NCBI RefSeq assembly: GCF_003610195.1
Contig: NZ_RAPO01000002.1
Coordinates: 496,001-560,000 of the forward strand
DNA length: 64,000 nucleotides
Direction: 5' to 3'
Origin: Halopiger aswanensis
GTDB lineage: Archaea > Halobacteriota > Halobacteria > Halobacteriales > Natrialbaceae
Shown one piece after another: positions 51,209-60,494 of this stretch. The notes below the pieces were generated by a model. The model saw only the letters and a list, made by a program, of their open reading frames with translations, made no database searches and was not told the DNA's origin. Each line of letters starts with the position of its first letter. Position 1 is the stretch's first letter. Made by a program: the position numbers and the translations under genes.

Positions 51209-52693
51209 ATGCTCGAGCACCTTCTCGAGGGGGTCGCGCTGGTCTTCCAGCCGTTCGCGTTCGCGCTGATCGTGATCGGCGTCTGCATCGGGATCGTCAT
51301 GGGCTCGATTCCGGGGATGACCGCGACGATGACCGTCGCGGTGCTCGTCTCCTTCACATTCGGTATGAGCCCGACGGAAGGGATGATGCTCCTGTTGGGG
51401 ATCTACGGCGGGGCGCTGTACGCCGGCTCGATCCCGGCCATTTTGATCCGGACACCGGGGACACCAAGCGCCGCGGCGACGATCTTCGACGGCTTTCCGC
51501 TCGCGAAGCGGGGGAAGGCCGGCAACGCGATCGGCATCGCGACCGTCGCGTCGTTCGTCGGAGGCGCGACGAGCGTGGTGCTCATCACCGTCCTCGCGCC
51601 GCAGATCGCCGAGGTCGCGCTCGCGTTCGGCTCGCCGGAGTACTTCGCGCTGGCTTTCTTCGGCCTGACGATCATCGCCAGCGTCAGCGGCGACTCGATC
51701 ACTAAGGGAATGATCTCGGGGCTGCTCGGGATGTTGATCGCGACGGTCGGCCTCGACCCGAACATGGGCTACCCCCGGTTTACCTTCGGGAGCGAGGTCC
51801 TCGCCGCCGGCGTCCAGTTCATCGCGGTGATGATCGGCTTGTTCGGCCTCGCGGAGGGCCTCAACCGCTACCGCGAGGGGATCGACGCCGTCGACGCCAC
51901 CCAACAAGTCCGCGGCATCGCTCCGAGTATCGACGATCTTCGGTCGATCCGCACCGTCACCCTCGGCTCGAGCGTCGCTGGCACGCTGATCGGCGCGATT
52001 CCGGGCGCGGGCGGCGACATCGCGGCCTTCGTCACCTACAACGAGGCCAAGCGGTGGGTGAAAGACGCCACGCCAGAGTTCGGCGACGGGAACATCCGCG
52101 GCGTCGCGGCGGCCGAATCGGGGAACAACGCCAGCACGGCAGGGGCGCTCGTGCCGACGCTGACCCTCGGCATCCCCGGCGACTCGGTGACGGCGATCCT
52201 GATCGGCGCGCTGATGGTCCACGGAATCCGACCGGGACCCGGCCTGTTCGACAACGAGCCCGGGCTGGTCTTCTCGATCTTCGTCGGGTTCTTCGTCGTC
52301 TACGTGGTCATCCTCGTCGCCGGCCTGCTCGGCGCCCACGTCTGGGTTCGGCTGATCAACTTCCCGGCGAAGTACATCTGGCCCGCGATCTTCGTCCTCT
52401 GTGTCGTCGGCTCGTTCGCCCTCCGCGGCGGCCTCTTCGACGTCTGGGCGATGGTCGGGGCCGGCGCGCTCGGCTACGTGCTCCGACTGGACGGCTACCC
52501 GCTCGCGCCGATGGTGCTCGGGCTGATCCTCGGTCCGATCGCCGAGCAGAACCTCCGGCGATCGCTCGAGCTCTCGAACGGCAGCTGGGACATCATCTAT
52601 ACGAGTCCGATCGCGGTGGCAATTCTCGTGCTGTCGGTCGTCTCGCTGGTGTTGCCGCTGCTGACCGAGTACTATCGGACGGCAGACGCGTAA
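51209..52693 (+). CDS. tctA: tripartite tricarboxylate transporter large membrane subunit (TctA)
   Basis: A 494-residue permease with about 12 hydrophobic segments. TctA hallmarks are GSIPGMTATMTVAVLVSFTFGM, YGGALYAGSIPAILIRTPGTPSAAAT, and the mirrored second half GAIPGAGGDIAAFVTYNEAKR and VPTLTLGIPGDSVTAILIGALM. It moves the carboxylate with a cation. Translation is probably coupled to tctB (adjacent stop/start). An 8-bp hairpin 5 bases after the stop (52698-52723) may end the operon transcript. Confidence 0.93.
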   Translation: MLEHLLEGVALVFQPFAFALIVIGVCIGIVMGSIPGMTATMTVAVLVSFTFGMSPTEGMMLLLGIYGGALYAGSIPAILIRTPGTPSAAATIFDGFPLAKRGKAGNAIGIATVASFVGGATSVVLITVLAPQIAEVALAFGSPEYFALAFFGLTIIASVSGDSITKGMISGLLGMLIATVGLDPNMGYPRFTFGSEVLAAGVQFIAVMIGLFGLAEGLNRYREGIDAVDATQQVRGIAPSIDDLRSIRTVTLGSSVAGTLIGAIPGAGGDIAAFVTYNEAKRWVKDATPEFGDGNIRGVAAAESGNNASTAGALVPTLTLGIPGDSVTAILIGALMVHGIRPGPGLFDNEPGLVFSIFVGFFVVYVVILVAGLLGAHVWVRLINFPAKYIWPAIFVLCVVGSFALRGGLFDVWAMVGAGALGYVLRLDGYPLAPMVLGLILGPIAEQNLRRSLELSNGSWDIIYTSPIAVAILVLSVVSLVLPLLTEYYRTADA

Positions 52694-52697
52694 TCGA

Positions 52698-52723
52698 CCA
52701 GCGCCAGGATCAGCCGGCGCTGG
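52698..52723 (+). terminator. hairpin at the end of the tctCBA operon
   Basis: A perfect 8-bp stem (CCAGCGCC 52698-52705, GGCGCTGG 52716-52723) with a 10-base loop lies 5 bases after the tctA stop. The following sequence has a short TTTT (52733-52736) but no long T-run. Confidence 0.45.
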
Positions 52724-52754
52724 TGGGTGTAGTTTTCGGAAGGAATTATGCGTG

Positions 52755-52835
52755 GGTGATGTCCGCGAAGGGAAATCACCTGCATCGTGTCGCTCGGCGG
52801 TGAAACCGCCTCGCGTTTGGTGGACGTCGTCCACC
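52755..52835. other. three successive hairpins beside tRNA-Leu
   Basis: Stems at 52755-52760/52775-52780 (GGTGAT), 52796-52801/52805-52810 (GGCGGT, loop GAA) and 52819-52825/52829-52835 (GGTGGAC, loop GTC) follow one another within 81 bases just downstream of the 3' end of tRNA-Leu (minus strand). No ORF is supported here. This may be a tRNA transcript trailer with processing/termination structures or a separate small RNA. Confidence 0.35.
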
Positions 52836-52842
52836 CGTGCGA

Positions 52843-52927
<85 letters not shown>

Positions 52928-52968
52928 TCGCTCTGTCTTTCTTACTGCACTCAATCGTATCCAGCGTG

Positions 52969-52978
52969 ATTATAAAAG
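52969..52978. promoter_or_regulatory. TATA box near tRNA-Leu
   Basis: ATTATAAAAG (+ strand; CTTTTATAAT on the minus) lies 42-51 bases upstream of the tRNA 5' end. It is likely the tRNA promoter, giving a leader of about 15-20 bases. As it is nearly symmetric, it could also serve the MBF-like gene on the + strand. Confidence 0.5.
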
Positions 52979-53066
52979 CCCTTTCCTTTGTGCCTGCGTC
53001 TGCGGTGATATCACACGCCACCGGGTGGAACGGAGATTTCAAATGCGTCAGATGCCAAAGGATACC

Positions 53067-53618
53067 ATGGCCAAGTACTCGACCGGTTCGTCCGCCGGCG
53101 GCGGTGGGACGAACTGCGAACTCTGCGGTGCCGAAAGCGATTCGCTCCGGCTCGCGTCGGTCGCCGGCGCCGAACTCGAGGTCTGTCCGGACTGTGCGCC
53201 CCACGACGATACGCAGACCCATTCCGGCTCCCGCGGACGGGGACGCGGCGGGTCCGGTTCGGGGTCGGGCTCCAGCTCGAGTTCGGGCGGCACGAGCGAC
53301 GAACCGTCCCGCAAGCAGAAGGCCGCCCAGAACGTTGCGAAGGCGAACCCGGTCTGGGACGGCGACTCCGAGCACTGGGAGAAAGAAGGAACGAATTACG
53401 ACGACGATCCGCTGCCGTACCTCGTCTCCGACTACGGTGCGACGGTCGTCGAGGCGCGCCAAGAAGCGGGCCTCCAGCGCGAGGAACTCGCTGAGGAGCT
53501 CGGCGTGCCGGAACGAGACTTGCTGGCCGTCGAACAGGGCCGAGCCACCCAGGCTGGCATCGGCGGCGGCCTCATTTCGGCGCTGGAAGATCGACTCGAC
53601 GTGACGCTGTCAGAGTAG
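53067..53618 (+). CDS. MBF1-like (multiprotein bridging factor) zinc-ribbon HTH protein
   Basis: A 183-residue archaeal MBF-type protein. An N-terminal zinc ribbon (CELCGAES...CPDC) is followed by a Gly/Ser/Arg linker (RGRGRGGSGSGSGSS), a basic/acidic part, and a C-terminal Cro/C1 helix-turn-helix (TVVEARQEAGLQREELAEELGVPERDLLAVEQGRA). Archaeal MBF1 binds the translation/transcription machinery. ATG 53067 was chosen since it fits the conserved start MAKYSTGSS; ATGs at 53043 and 53052 are alternatives. It sits next to the tRNA-Leu gene on the opposite strand. Confidence 0.88.
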   Translation: MAKYSTGSSAGGGGTNCELCGAESDSLRLASVAGAELEVCPDCAPHDDTQTHSGSRGRGRGGSGSGSGSSSSSGGTSDEPSRKQKAAQNVAKANPVWDGDSEHWEKEGTNYDDDPLPYLVSDYGATVVEARQEAGLQREELAEELGVPERDLLAVEQGRATQAGIGGGLISALEDRLDVTLSE

Positions 53619-53737
53619 CGGCGAGAAGGCGCCTCGAGTTTCGAGCAGACACCGAACCGCGACGCTCGAGCCGCATACATAGGCGTACCGGCCGTTCGGC
53701 GAGCAGACTTTTGGTACCGGCCGACCCAGTGCCACTG

Positions 53738-54697
53738 ATGAGTGGGCAACGGGCAGCGGCGGAGCCGTACGCCACGCGGTTCGAGACCGAAGTGACGGCG
53801 ATCGACGGCCACAGGGTCTGGCTCGAGCGCAGCCACTTCTACGGGGCGAGCGGCGGCCAGCCGGCCGATCGCGGGACGATCGGGGACGTCGAAGTCGTCG
53901 ACGTCCGACTGGTCGACGGGGAGCAGGTCCACGAACTCGCCGCCGAACCTTCGTTTCGGACCGGCCGAAGCGTCCTCTGTTCGATCGACTGGTCGTTCCG
54001 CATGTACTGTATGCGCGCCCACACGGCCGGGCACGTCCTCTACGGGGCGGCGCGACGGGTGCTCGAGGACGCGTCGTACGCCGGCTTCGAGATCGATGAA
54101 GACCGAGAGACGGTCCGACTCGACCTCGAGACGAGTTCGACGGTCGACGACGAGACGCTGCTCGAACTCGATCGACTGGTCAACCGGACCGTTTGGGAGT
54201 CGCGATCGGTCTCGTGGGACGACGTGCCGATCGCGGAGGCCCGCGAGCGCGAGGACGTCACGGTCGACGAGGGGGTCGCAGACGATGCGGTCCAGAAGGG
54301 CCGAGTCCGACTCGTGACGATCGGCGGGAAAGACGAGAACGGGAACGCCAACGGCTCGAGCAAGTTGCGCGGCGGCTTTACGGTCGGTACCGGCGGCGAT
54401 CCGTGGGACGTTTCGGCCTGCGGCGGCACCCACGTTAGGAACACGCGAGAGATCGGTCCCGTGACGGTCATCGGCGGCTCGAGTGGGGACGACGATATTA
54501 CGCAGTTCGAACTCGCCGTCGGACCGCGCGCGATCGAGCACCGAACCGCCGAGAAGCGAGCCGCGTTCGCGGCGACGCGGACCCTCGAGACGAGCGTCGA
54601 GACCGTCCCCGACGAACTCGAGCGAGTGGCTGGCGATCGGCCGGAACGACGGCGGCCGGTTCGTCGCGACGGCGGCGGCACGGGAGAGGCGGAGTAG
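53738..54697 (+). CDS. alanyl-tRNA editing protein AlaX
   Basis: A 319-residue stand-alone AlaX-type editing enzyme that removes Ser or Gly from mischarged tRNA-Ala. The zinc site is HTAGH (H95, H99) and CGGTH (C228, H232). The N-terminal barrel has YGASGGQPADRG, the expected substrate-recognition loop. An unusually long acidic/Gly tail (about 280-319: RPERRRPVRRDGGGTGEAE) follows. This is the AlaX-M/L type rather than the full AlaRS. The ATG at 53738 fits the family. Confidence 0.9.
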   Translation: MSGQRAAAEPYATRFETEVTAIDGHRVWLERSHFYGASGGQPADRGTIGDVEVVDVRLVDGEQVHELAAEPSFRTGRSVLCSIDWSFRMYCMRAHTAGHVLYGAARRVLEDASYAGFEIDEDRETVRLDLETSSTVDDETLLELDRLVNRTVWESRSVSWDDVPIAEAREREDVTVDEGVADDAVQKGRVRLVTIGGKDENGNANGSSKLRGGFTVGTGGDPWDVSACGGTHVRNTREIGPVTVIGGSSGDDDITQFELAVGPRAIEHRTAEKRAAFAATRTLETSVETVPDELERVAGDRPERRRPVRRDGGGTGEAE

Positions 54698-54818
54698 CAA
54701 CGGCCGCCTCGACTCAACGCGACTGTGGGCCTCGGCGACCGCTCGCAGATCCGGCTCTCGATCGCCTGCCTCCGCTCGCCGGTACAACCTATTCCTACGG
54801 CTCGAGCCAACGAGAGCT

Positions 54819-56057
54819 ATGGGAGTCGATTACTCAGACCTCCGCGATCCGAACGCCGAGTACACGATGCGGGACCTCTCGTCGGAAACGATGGGCGTGA
54901 CCCGCGACCGCGGCGGCGACCGCGACGTCGAGATCACCGACGTCCAGACGACGATGGTCGACGGCAACTTCCCGTGGACCCTCGTGCGCATCTACACCGA
55001 TGCAGGTGTCGTCGGCACCGGCGAGGCCTACTGGGGCGCGGGCGTGCCGGAGCTGATCGAACGGATGAAGCCCTTCCTGCAGGGTGAGAACCCGCTGGAT
55101 ATCGATCGCCTGTACGAACACCTCGTCCAGAAGATGTCCGGCGAGGGGTCGATCGCCGGCGTCACGATCACCGCCATCTCGGGGATCGAAGTCGCGCTGC
55201 ACGATCTGGCGGGCAAGATTCTCGAGGTGCCGGCCTACCAGCTGCTCGGTGGCAAGTACCGCGACGAGATGCGCGTCTACTGCGACTGCCACACCGAGGA
55301 GGAAGCCGACCCCGACGCCTGCGCCGACGAAGCCGAACGCGTCGTCGACGAGTTGGGGTACGATGCGCTCAAATTCGACCTCGACGTCCCCTCGGGCCAC
55401 GAGAAGGATCGCGCGAACCGTCACCTGCGCGAGCCCGAGATCGAGCACAAAGCCGAGATCGTCGAGCAGGTCACCGAACGCGTCGGTGACGGGGCGGACG
55501 TCGCCTTCGACTGCCACTGGACGTTCTCCGGCGGCAGCGCCAAGCGCCTCGCCGAGCGCCTCGAGGAGTACGACGTCTGGTGGCTCGAGGACCCCGTCCC
55601 ACCGGAAAATCACGACGTCCAGCGGGAAGTGACCCAGTCGACGACGACGCCGATCACCGTCGGCGAGAACGTCTACCGCAAGCACGGCCAGCGCCGACTG
55701 ATCGAAGAGCAGGCGCTGGATATCATCGCGCCGGACATGCCCAAGGTCGGCGGCATGCGCGAGACCCGGAAAATCGCCGACCTCGCCGATACGTACTACG
55801 TGCCCGTCGCGATGCACAACGTCGCCTCACCGGTGGCGACGGTCGCCAGCGCCCACGTCGGCGCGGCGATCTCGAACTCGCTGGCCGTCGAGTACCACTC
55901 CTACGAACTCGGCTGGTGGGAAGACCTCGTCGAGGAGAGCGTTATCGAAGACGGCTACATCGAGATCCCCGAGGAGCCGGGGCTCGGCGTCACGCTCGAC
56001 CTCGATACCGTCGAAGAGCACATGGTCGAGGGAGAGGAGTTGTTTGACGAGGCGTAA
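54819..56057 (+). CDS. gnaD: gluconate/galactonate dehydratase of the enolase superfamily (GnaD-like)
   Basis: A 412-residue enzyme of the mandelate racemase/muconate lactonizing group. The residues expected for the dehydration of an aldonate are seen: K185 in LKFDLD, metal ligands D231 (AFDCH), E257 (WLEDP) and E283 (VGEN), and the catalytic H333 (MHNVASP). The N-terminus MGVDYSDLRDPNAEYTMRDLS and the length match haloarchaeal D-gluconate dehydratase, which makes 2-keto-3-deoxygluconate in the semi-phosphorylative Entner-Doudoroff pathway. The ATG at 54819 follows the AlaX gene by 121 bases. A stem-T5 terminator follows. Xylonate dehydratase is an alternative. Confidence 0.8.
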   Translation: MGVDYSDLRDPNAEYTMRDLSSETMGVTRDRGGDRDVEITDVQTTMVDGNFPWTLVRIYTDAGVVGTGEAYWGAGVPELIERMKPFLQGENPLDIDRLYEHLVQKMSGEGSIAGVTITAISGIEVALHDLAGKILEVPAYQLLGGKYRDEMRVYCDCHTEEEADPDACADEAERVVDELGYDALKFDLDVPSGHEKDRANRHLREPEIEHKAEIVEQVTERVGDGADVAFDCHWTFSGGSAKRLAERLEEYDVWWLEDPVPPENHDVQREVTQSTTTPITVGENVYRKHGQRRLIEEQALDIIAPDMPKVGGMRETRKIADLADTYYVPVAMHNVASPVATVASAHVGAAISNSLAVEYHSYELGWWEDLVEESVIEDGYIEIPEEPGLGVTLDLDTVEEHMVEGEELFDEA

Positions 56058-56079
56058 CCGAGGGGAGCCTCGTCGCGCT

Positions 56080-56111
56080 CGACGGACGAGCGTAGTGAGT
56101 CCGTCGTTTTT
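56080..56111 (+). terminator. stem-loop with T-run after gnaD
   Basis: CGACGGAC (56080-56087) pairs perfectly with GTCCGTCG (56099-56106) around an 11-base loop, and TTTTT (56107-56111) follows directly. This is the most classical intrinsic-terminator-like element in the window and is placed 22 bases after the gnaD stop. Confidence 0.6.
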
Positions 56112-56276
56112 GACGACGCTACGGTTCGTCGGGCTCGCGAATCACCGAGTCGCGGTGTTCGACGGGCGTAGGCCGCAATCGCAGAGAAAACGTCTCGAGG
56201 CCGCCGGGGTAGGCGTGGTGGGAACCGTTGCTCCTGCCGTTTCCCCGCCTTGTAGGTGTTACGTACGAGTACATCA

Positions 56277-56285
56277 CAAATTTAC
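56277..56285 (+). promoter_or_regulatory. TATA box of the amylase gene
   Basis: ACAAATTTAC lies 24-32 bases before the ATG at 56309, implying a leaderless mRNA for the GH13 gene. Confidence 0.5.
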
Positions 56286-56308
56286 TACTGGCGCTCGAGG
56301 TATCGATC

Positions 56309-58480
56309 ATGAACCGCAGCGAGTCGCCAGAGACGGACGAAGATGGTCCTGACGAAGCGGAAGGAACGCGAGGCTGGATTGCAACGGACGGCGGTCACAA
56401 TAGTACCGATCCCGACGGCGCCAAAGAGTTCGTCAGCGGCGACGGCTCCCACCATCCGGGACCGCCGCGCTTTGTCACCGTCGGCCAGGGGATCGTCAAT
56501 CCGAACGGGAACGAGATGGAGACGCGGGACGAACTCGCGCCGTGGAACCCCGATCCGGACGGCGAGTATTCGTGGCGCGTCGCCGACGCGCCCGCGGGGT
56601 CGGCCGCCGAGCCGACCGACGAGCCGATCGCCGAGTTCGAACCCGACGTTCCCGGCGAGTACGCGCTTACGCTCGAGGCTCCCGACGGGACCCACGAGTT
56701 GACGGTTCGCGTCTTCCCCGAGGAAGACGAGGACGATCCCCGACCGCAGGTCTCGCTGGACGCGACGGTCGCGGACGACCGAATCGAACTCTCGGCGACC
56801 GCGACCGTGGTCGGCGGGGCCGACGACGCTCTCGAGGTCGAGTTCTACGTCGACGATCGCGACGACGCGGCGGTGTCGCCGGACGGGACGATCCCGCTCT
56901 CGGACGTGACGGAACCGGTACGCGTCTACGCGGTTGCCGTCGGGGATCGGCACTCAGTGCCCGACGCGATCGAACTGGTTCCCGCGGACGACGGCGGGGG
57001 CGAAACGACGGTCCGCGTCGAGCACCCGTTCGAACCGCCGTCGTGGGTCGAGGACGCCGTCGTCTACGAAATCTTCACGCGCCGGTTCCCCGACCAAGAT
57101 GACCCAACGTTCGAGACGATCGCCGACCGGCTCGATCACCTCGAGGCGCTGGGCGTGGACGTCCTCTGGCTGACGCCGTTTCTCGAGGCCGAGAGCGGAT
57201 TCGGGACGCCGATGGATCACGGCGGCCCGCACGGCTACAACACGCGGGACTACTTCGCTCCCGATCCGGACCTGGGGACGCTCGAGGATTTCGAGGCGCT
57301 CGTCGAGGCCTGCCACGAGCGCGACATTCGGGTCGTGTTCGACCTCGTGATCAACCATACCGCCGATACCCATCCCTTCTACGAGGCCGCGGTCGACGAG
57401 GACCACCCTGAGCACGACCGGTACCGCGACTGGTACCGCTGGGAAGACTTCGACGCGCGCGATGCGGACACCTACTTCGGCTGGGCCGACATTCCGAACC
57501 TCGATCACGGCAATCCCGCGGTCCGCGAGTACCTGCTCGAGGTGATCGACTACTGGGCGCCGACGGTCGACGGCTTCCGGACGGACGTCGCCTGGGGCGT
57601 CCCGCTGAGTTTCTGGACCGAAGTTCACGACCGCGTGACCGGCGCCGACGCCGAGTTCTTCCTGCTCGACGAGACGCTCCCCTCGGACGTCGAGATGGGG
57701 GGCGGCCGGTTCCACATGCACCACGACGACGTACTCCACGACGTCCTCGAGGCGATCGGGCAGTGGGCCGGCGACGGCGGCGTGTCGGAGGCGACAGCCG
57801 ACGCGGACGGGGCTGCGGGCGCGACCAGCCAAGAGGAGGATGAGGACGAGGGAGAAGACGCCGTCGCCGACGAATTCACCGACTCCGCCGCGGGCCTCGA
57901 CACGACGTCCGCGGACGCGATCCTCGAGGCGATCGCCGAACGTGACCGCCGCGGTGCGCATCCGGACTCGCTGTGGCTCCAGTACGTCGAAAACCACGAC
58001 ACCGATCGCTACCTCGAGCGGTACGGCCGGGAAACCCAGCGAGCCGCCGGCGCGGCGACGTTCACGCTACCGGGCGTGCCGATGTACTACTACGGCCAGG
58101 AGACCGGCTTAACCGGTCGCCGAGAGCCGATGAACTGGGACGAGTTCGACGACGACCTGTTCGAGTACTACCGAGGGCTAAGCGACCTCCGGCAGTCCCA
58201 TCCGGCGCTCCGAACGGCGGCCGCCCTCGAGCGGATCGCGTACGAGACCGACACGGACGCTGCGGTCGCGTACGCCCGAGACGATTCGGCCGGGAACCGC
58301 GTCGTCGTCCTTCTCCACTTCGGCGACGGATCGGCGACCCTTCGGATCGACGAGTCGGTCGCGGCGACGGATCTCGTCTCCGGCGAAGCGGTTCCGTGCG
58401 TCGCTCTCGAGGACGACGAGTCGTTCGACTACGAACTCACCGTCGAGACGGCGGCCGTGCTCGAGGCGACGGCCGAGTAA
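56309..58480 (+). CDS. GH13 alpha-amylase-family enzyme (cytoplasmic, with acidic insert)
   Basis: A 723-residue glycoside hydrolase without signal peptide, so intracellular. Residues 1-140 and 140-240 are beta-sandwich-like N-terminal domains (the latter CBM34/PKD-like). The catalytic (beta/alpha)8 barrel runs from about 245. Region I is DLVINH (345-350) and region II GFRTDVAWG holds nucleophile D426. Region III DETLPSD holds acid/base E455, and region IV ENHD holds D564. An insert of about 60 residues rich in Glu/Asp (486-545) separates regions III and IV. The end (640-723) is a beta domain. It likely hydrolyses maltodextrins or transfers glucose units; exact specificity is open. It converges with the sugar permease gene. 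Confidence 0.85.
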   Translation: MNRSESPETDEDGPDEAEGTRGWIATDGGHNSTDPDGAKEFVSGDGSHHPGPPRFVTVGQGIVNPNGNEMETRDELAPWNPDPDGEYSWRVADAPAGSAAEPTDEPIAEFEPDVPGEYALTLEAPDGTHELTVRVFPEEDEDDPRPQVSLDATVADDRIELSATATVVGGADDALEVEFYVDDRDDAAVSPDGTIPLSDVTEPVRVYAVAVGDRHSVPDAIELVPADDGGGETTVRVEHPFEPPSWVEDAVVYEIFTRRFPDQDDPTFETIADRLDHLEALGVDVLWLTPFLEAESGFGTPMDHGGPHGYNTRDYFAPDPDLGTLEDFEALVEACHERDIRVVFDLVINHTADTHPFYEAAVDEDHPEHDRYRDWYRWEDFDARDADTYFGWADIPNLDHGNPAVREYLLEVIDYWAPTVDGFRTDVAWGVPLSFWTEVHDRVTGADAEFFLLDETLPSDVEMGGGRFHMHHDDVLHDVLEAIGQWAGDGGVSEATADADGAAGATSQEEDEDEGEDAVADEFTDSAAGLDTTSADAILEAIAERDRRGAHPDSLWLQYVENHDTDRYLERYGRETQRAAGAATFTLPGVPMYYYGQETGLTGRREPMNWDEFDDDLFEYYRGLSDLRQSHPALRTAAALERIAYETDTDAAVAYARDDSAGNRVVVLLHFGDGSATLRIDESVAATDLVSGEAVPCVALEDDESFDYELTVETAAVLEATAE

Positions 58481-58580
58481 CAGCGTAGGGGAGCGGCGGC
58501 TCGAGGAGTCGTCGCCCGAGTGCTCGGGATGGGCCGAGATGGAGAAACAGGGCGAAAGGAACCGTCGATCGCGTCTCGAT

Positions 58581-59471
58581 TCAGCCTTCCATGCCGCCGA
58601 ACGAGAGCCCGCTCTCGACGTAGTTCTGCGCGGCGAAGTAGATGATCGCGACGGGGAGCGCGAACATGATCGCGAACGCCGCGAACTCCGTCCACGGCGT
58701 CTCGTACTGCCCGCTCGTCGCGAGCGCGTAGAGTTCGACCGAGAGGGTGTAGTTCTCCGGGCGGAGCAGTCGCTGGGCGACGATGAACTCGTTCCAGCCC
58801 GCCAGGAAGGTGAAGATGAGGACGACCGCGATGCCGGGTTTCGACAGCGGGAGGATCACCTCGCGGATGACGTCCCACCGGCTCGCGCCGTCGATGAGCG
58901 CGGCCTCCTCGTAGGAGACGGGGATGTTGTCCATGAACGTCTTGAGCAGCCACGTGTTGAACGGAATCGCGCTGGCGGCGTAGAACAGCCCGAGGGTGAC
59001 GAGACTGTTGCTCAGCCCGAGGTTGCTAAACAGCGCGTACAGCGCGATGAGCGTCGCGATGGACAGCCCGGCGCCGACCTGCGTGAACAGGACGTACCCG
59101 TACAGGATCTTCGACCGACCCGCGAACTGGCGACGCGACAGCGCGTACGCACCGGGAATCACCATGGCCATCGAGACCGTCACGGTCACCGTCACGACGA
59201 TGAGACTGTTGACGAGCGCGTCGGTGAACGAGGATTCGTAGATCACCCAGCGGTAGGCGTCGAGATTGTAGGTCGACGGATCGGCGAACACCCCTTCCGA
59301 GCTCATCAGTCCGGCCCCCTGCGAGAGGGAGGTCGTGAAGATCCAGTAGACGGGGAACATGAGCACGAGCAGCAGGCTGAGCGCGCCGCCGGTCGCGACC
59401 ACCGTCTTGAGGACGTCGGCGGGATCCAGTTTCCCGGCTTTGACCTGTTCGATCGTTTGGCGGACGCTCAT
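58581..59471 (-). CDS. CUT1 sugar ABC transporter permease (MalG-like)
   Basis: A 296-residue ABC permease with six hydrophobic segments. The cytoplasmic EAA loop, EEAALIDGASRWDVIREVILPLSKPG, contacts the ATPase. The ATG overlaps the stop codon of the upstream permease gene by one base (TGATG at 59473-59469), so translation is coupled. It is the third gene of the binding-protein/permease operon and probably imports maltose or maltodextrins with its partner. ATG 59471 was preferred to the longer frame to 59519, which would overlap the previous coding region more. Confidence 0.9.
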   Translation of the reverse strand: MSVRQTIEQVKAGKLDPADVLKTVVATGGALSLLLVLMFPVYWIFTTSLSQGAGLMSSEGVFADPSTYNLDAYRWVIYESSFTDALVNSLIVVTVTVTVSMAMVIPGAYALSRRQFAGRSKILYGYVLFTQVGAGLSIATLIALYALFSNLGLSNSLVTLGLFYAASAIPFNTWLLKTFMDNIPVSYEEAALIDGASRWDVIREVILPLSKPGIAVVLIFTFLAGWNEFIVAQRLLRPENYTLSVELYALATSGQYETPWTEFAAFAIMFALPVAIIYFAAQNYVESGLSFGGMEG

Positions 59472-60469
59472 CAGGCGTTCACCCCCTCGGCGAGGTCGCC
59501 TTTCTTCACTGCGAGCCACATGAACATGCCGATGAATGCGATAGCTGTTACCATGATTGCGGACGCGAACGCGTACTGATTGAGTTCGATAGCCTCGCGG
59601 TAGCCGTACACGAGGAGGAGTTCGTTACTCCGGGCGGGGCCGCCGTTGTTGAAGACCCACGGGATGAGGAACTGCTGGAACGACGTCGCGGCCGTCAGGA
59701 TCGATCCGAACATGACCGGCCGCTTGATCGACGGCAGGGTCACGTGGCGGAAGCGGTGCAGGAACCCCGCGCCGTCGACCTTCGCCGCGTCGTGGAGTTC
59801 CCCCGGCACGTCCTGCAGCGCGCTGACGATGATGATCACGAGGAACGGGTACGCCAGCCACACTTCGGTCGTCACGTACGCGATGAACGCGCTCCAGCGA
59901 CCGCTGAGCCAGCCGACCGGCAGCGTTACCAGCAGGAACTCGGGAGCCCCGCTTCCCAGCACCGTCGTCACCGCGTCGTTGTACATCGCGAGGAATTCGT
60001 TGAACGGCGCGTATCGAGCACCGCTAAACATGCCGCGCCAGACGGTGATGACGAAAATCCCCGGGAACCCCATCGGAATGATGACGATCGCACGGAGGAA
60101 CCGCTTCCCCCGAATCCGGTTGTTCGTCAGCAGCACCGCGAGACCCAGCGCGAGAGTCACCTTACAGACGAGGCTCACGCCGACGAAGAACCACGTCGTC
60201 CCCAGCGAGTTCCAGAACTGGGAGTCGGTGAACATCTCGACGTAGTTATCGAAGCCGATCAGGTTCGCGCCGCCGATGACCGTCCCGGCGTGAGTCGCGT
60301 CGGTGAGCGAGAGGTAGACGAGAAACGCGATCGGGAACAACATGAACGACAGGAAGAGGACGACGCCGGGTGCGACGAGTAACAGGCCGAACAGGCCGAT
60401 CTCGTCCGCGTCGACGGAGAGGCGGCGCTGACCGCGGCGGGAGACTCGGTCGAGGAATGACGTTGACAT
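59471..60469 (-). CDS. CUT1 sugar ABC transporter permease (MalF-like)
   Basis: A 332-residue ABC permease with six to seven hydrophobic segments. It has an EAA-type loop (HDAAKVDGAGFLHRFRHVTLPSIKRP) and the typical MalF-like N-terminus FGLLLVAPGVVLFLSFMLFPIAFLVYLSLTD. It forms the channel with the next permease. The start is 25 bases after the binding-protein stop (60495). Second gene of the operon. Confidence 0.9.
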   Translation of the reverse strand: MSTSFLDRVSRRGQRRLSVDADEIGLFGLLLVAPGVVLFLSFMLFPIAFLVYLSLTDATHAGTVIGGANLIGFDNYVEMFTDSQFWNSLGTTWFFVGVSLVCKVTLALGLAVLLTNNRIRGKRFLRAIVIIPMGFPGIFVITVWRGMFSGARYAPFNEFLAMYNDAVTTVLGSGAPEFLLVTLPVGWLSGRWSAFIAYVTTEVWLAYPFLVIIIVSALQDVPGELHDAAKVDGAGFLHRFRHVTLPSIKRPVMFGSILTAATSFQQFLIPWVFNNGGPARSNELLLVYGYREAIELNQYAFASAIMVTAIAFIGMFMWLAVKKGDLAEGVNA

Positions 60470-60494
60470 AGGCGATAAGGTAGTACGGCGTCGA

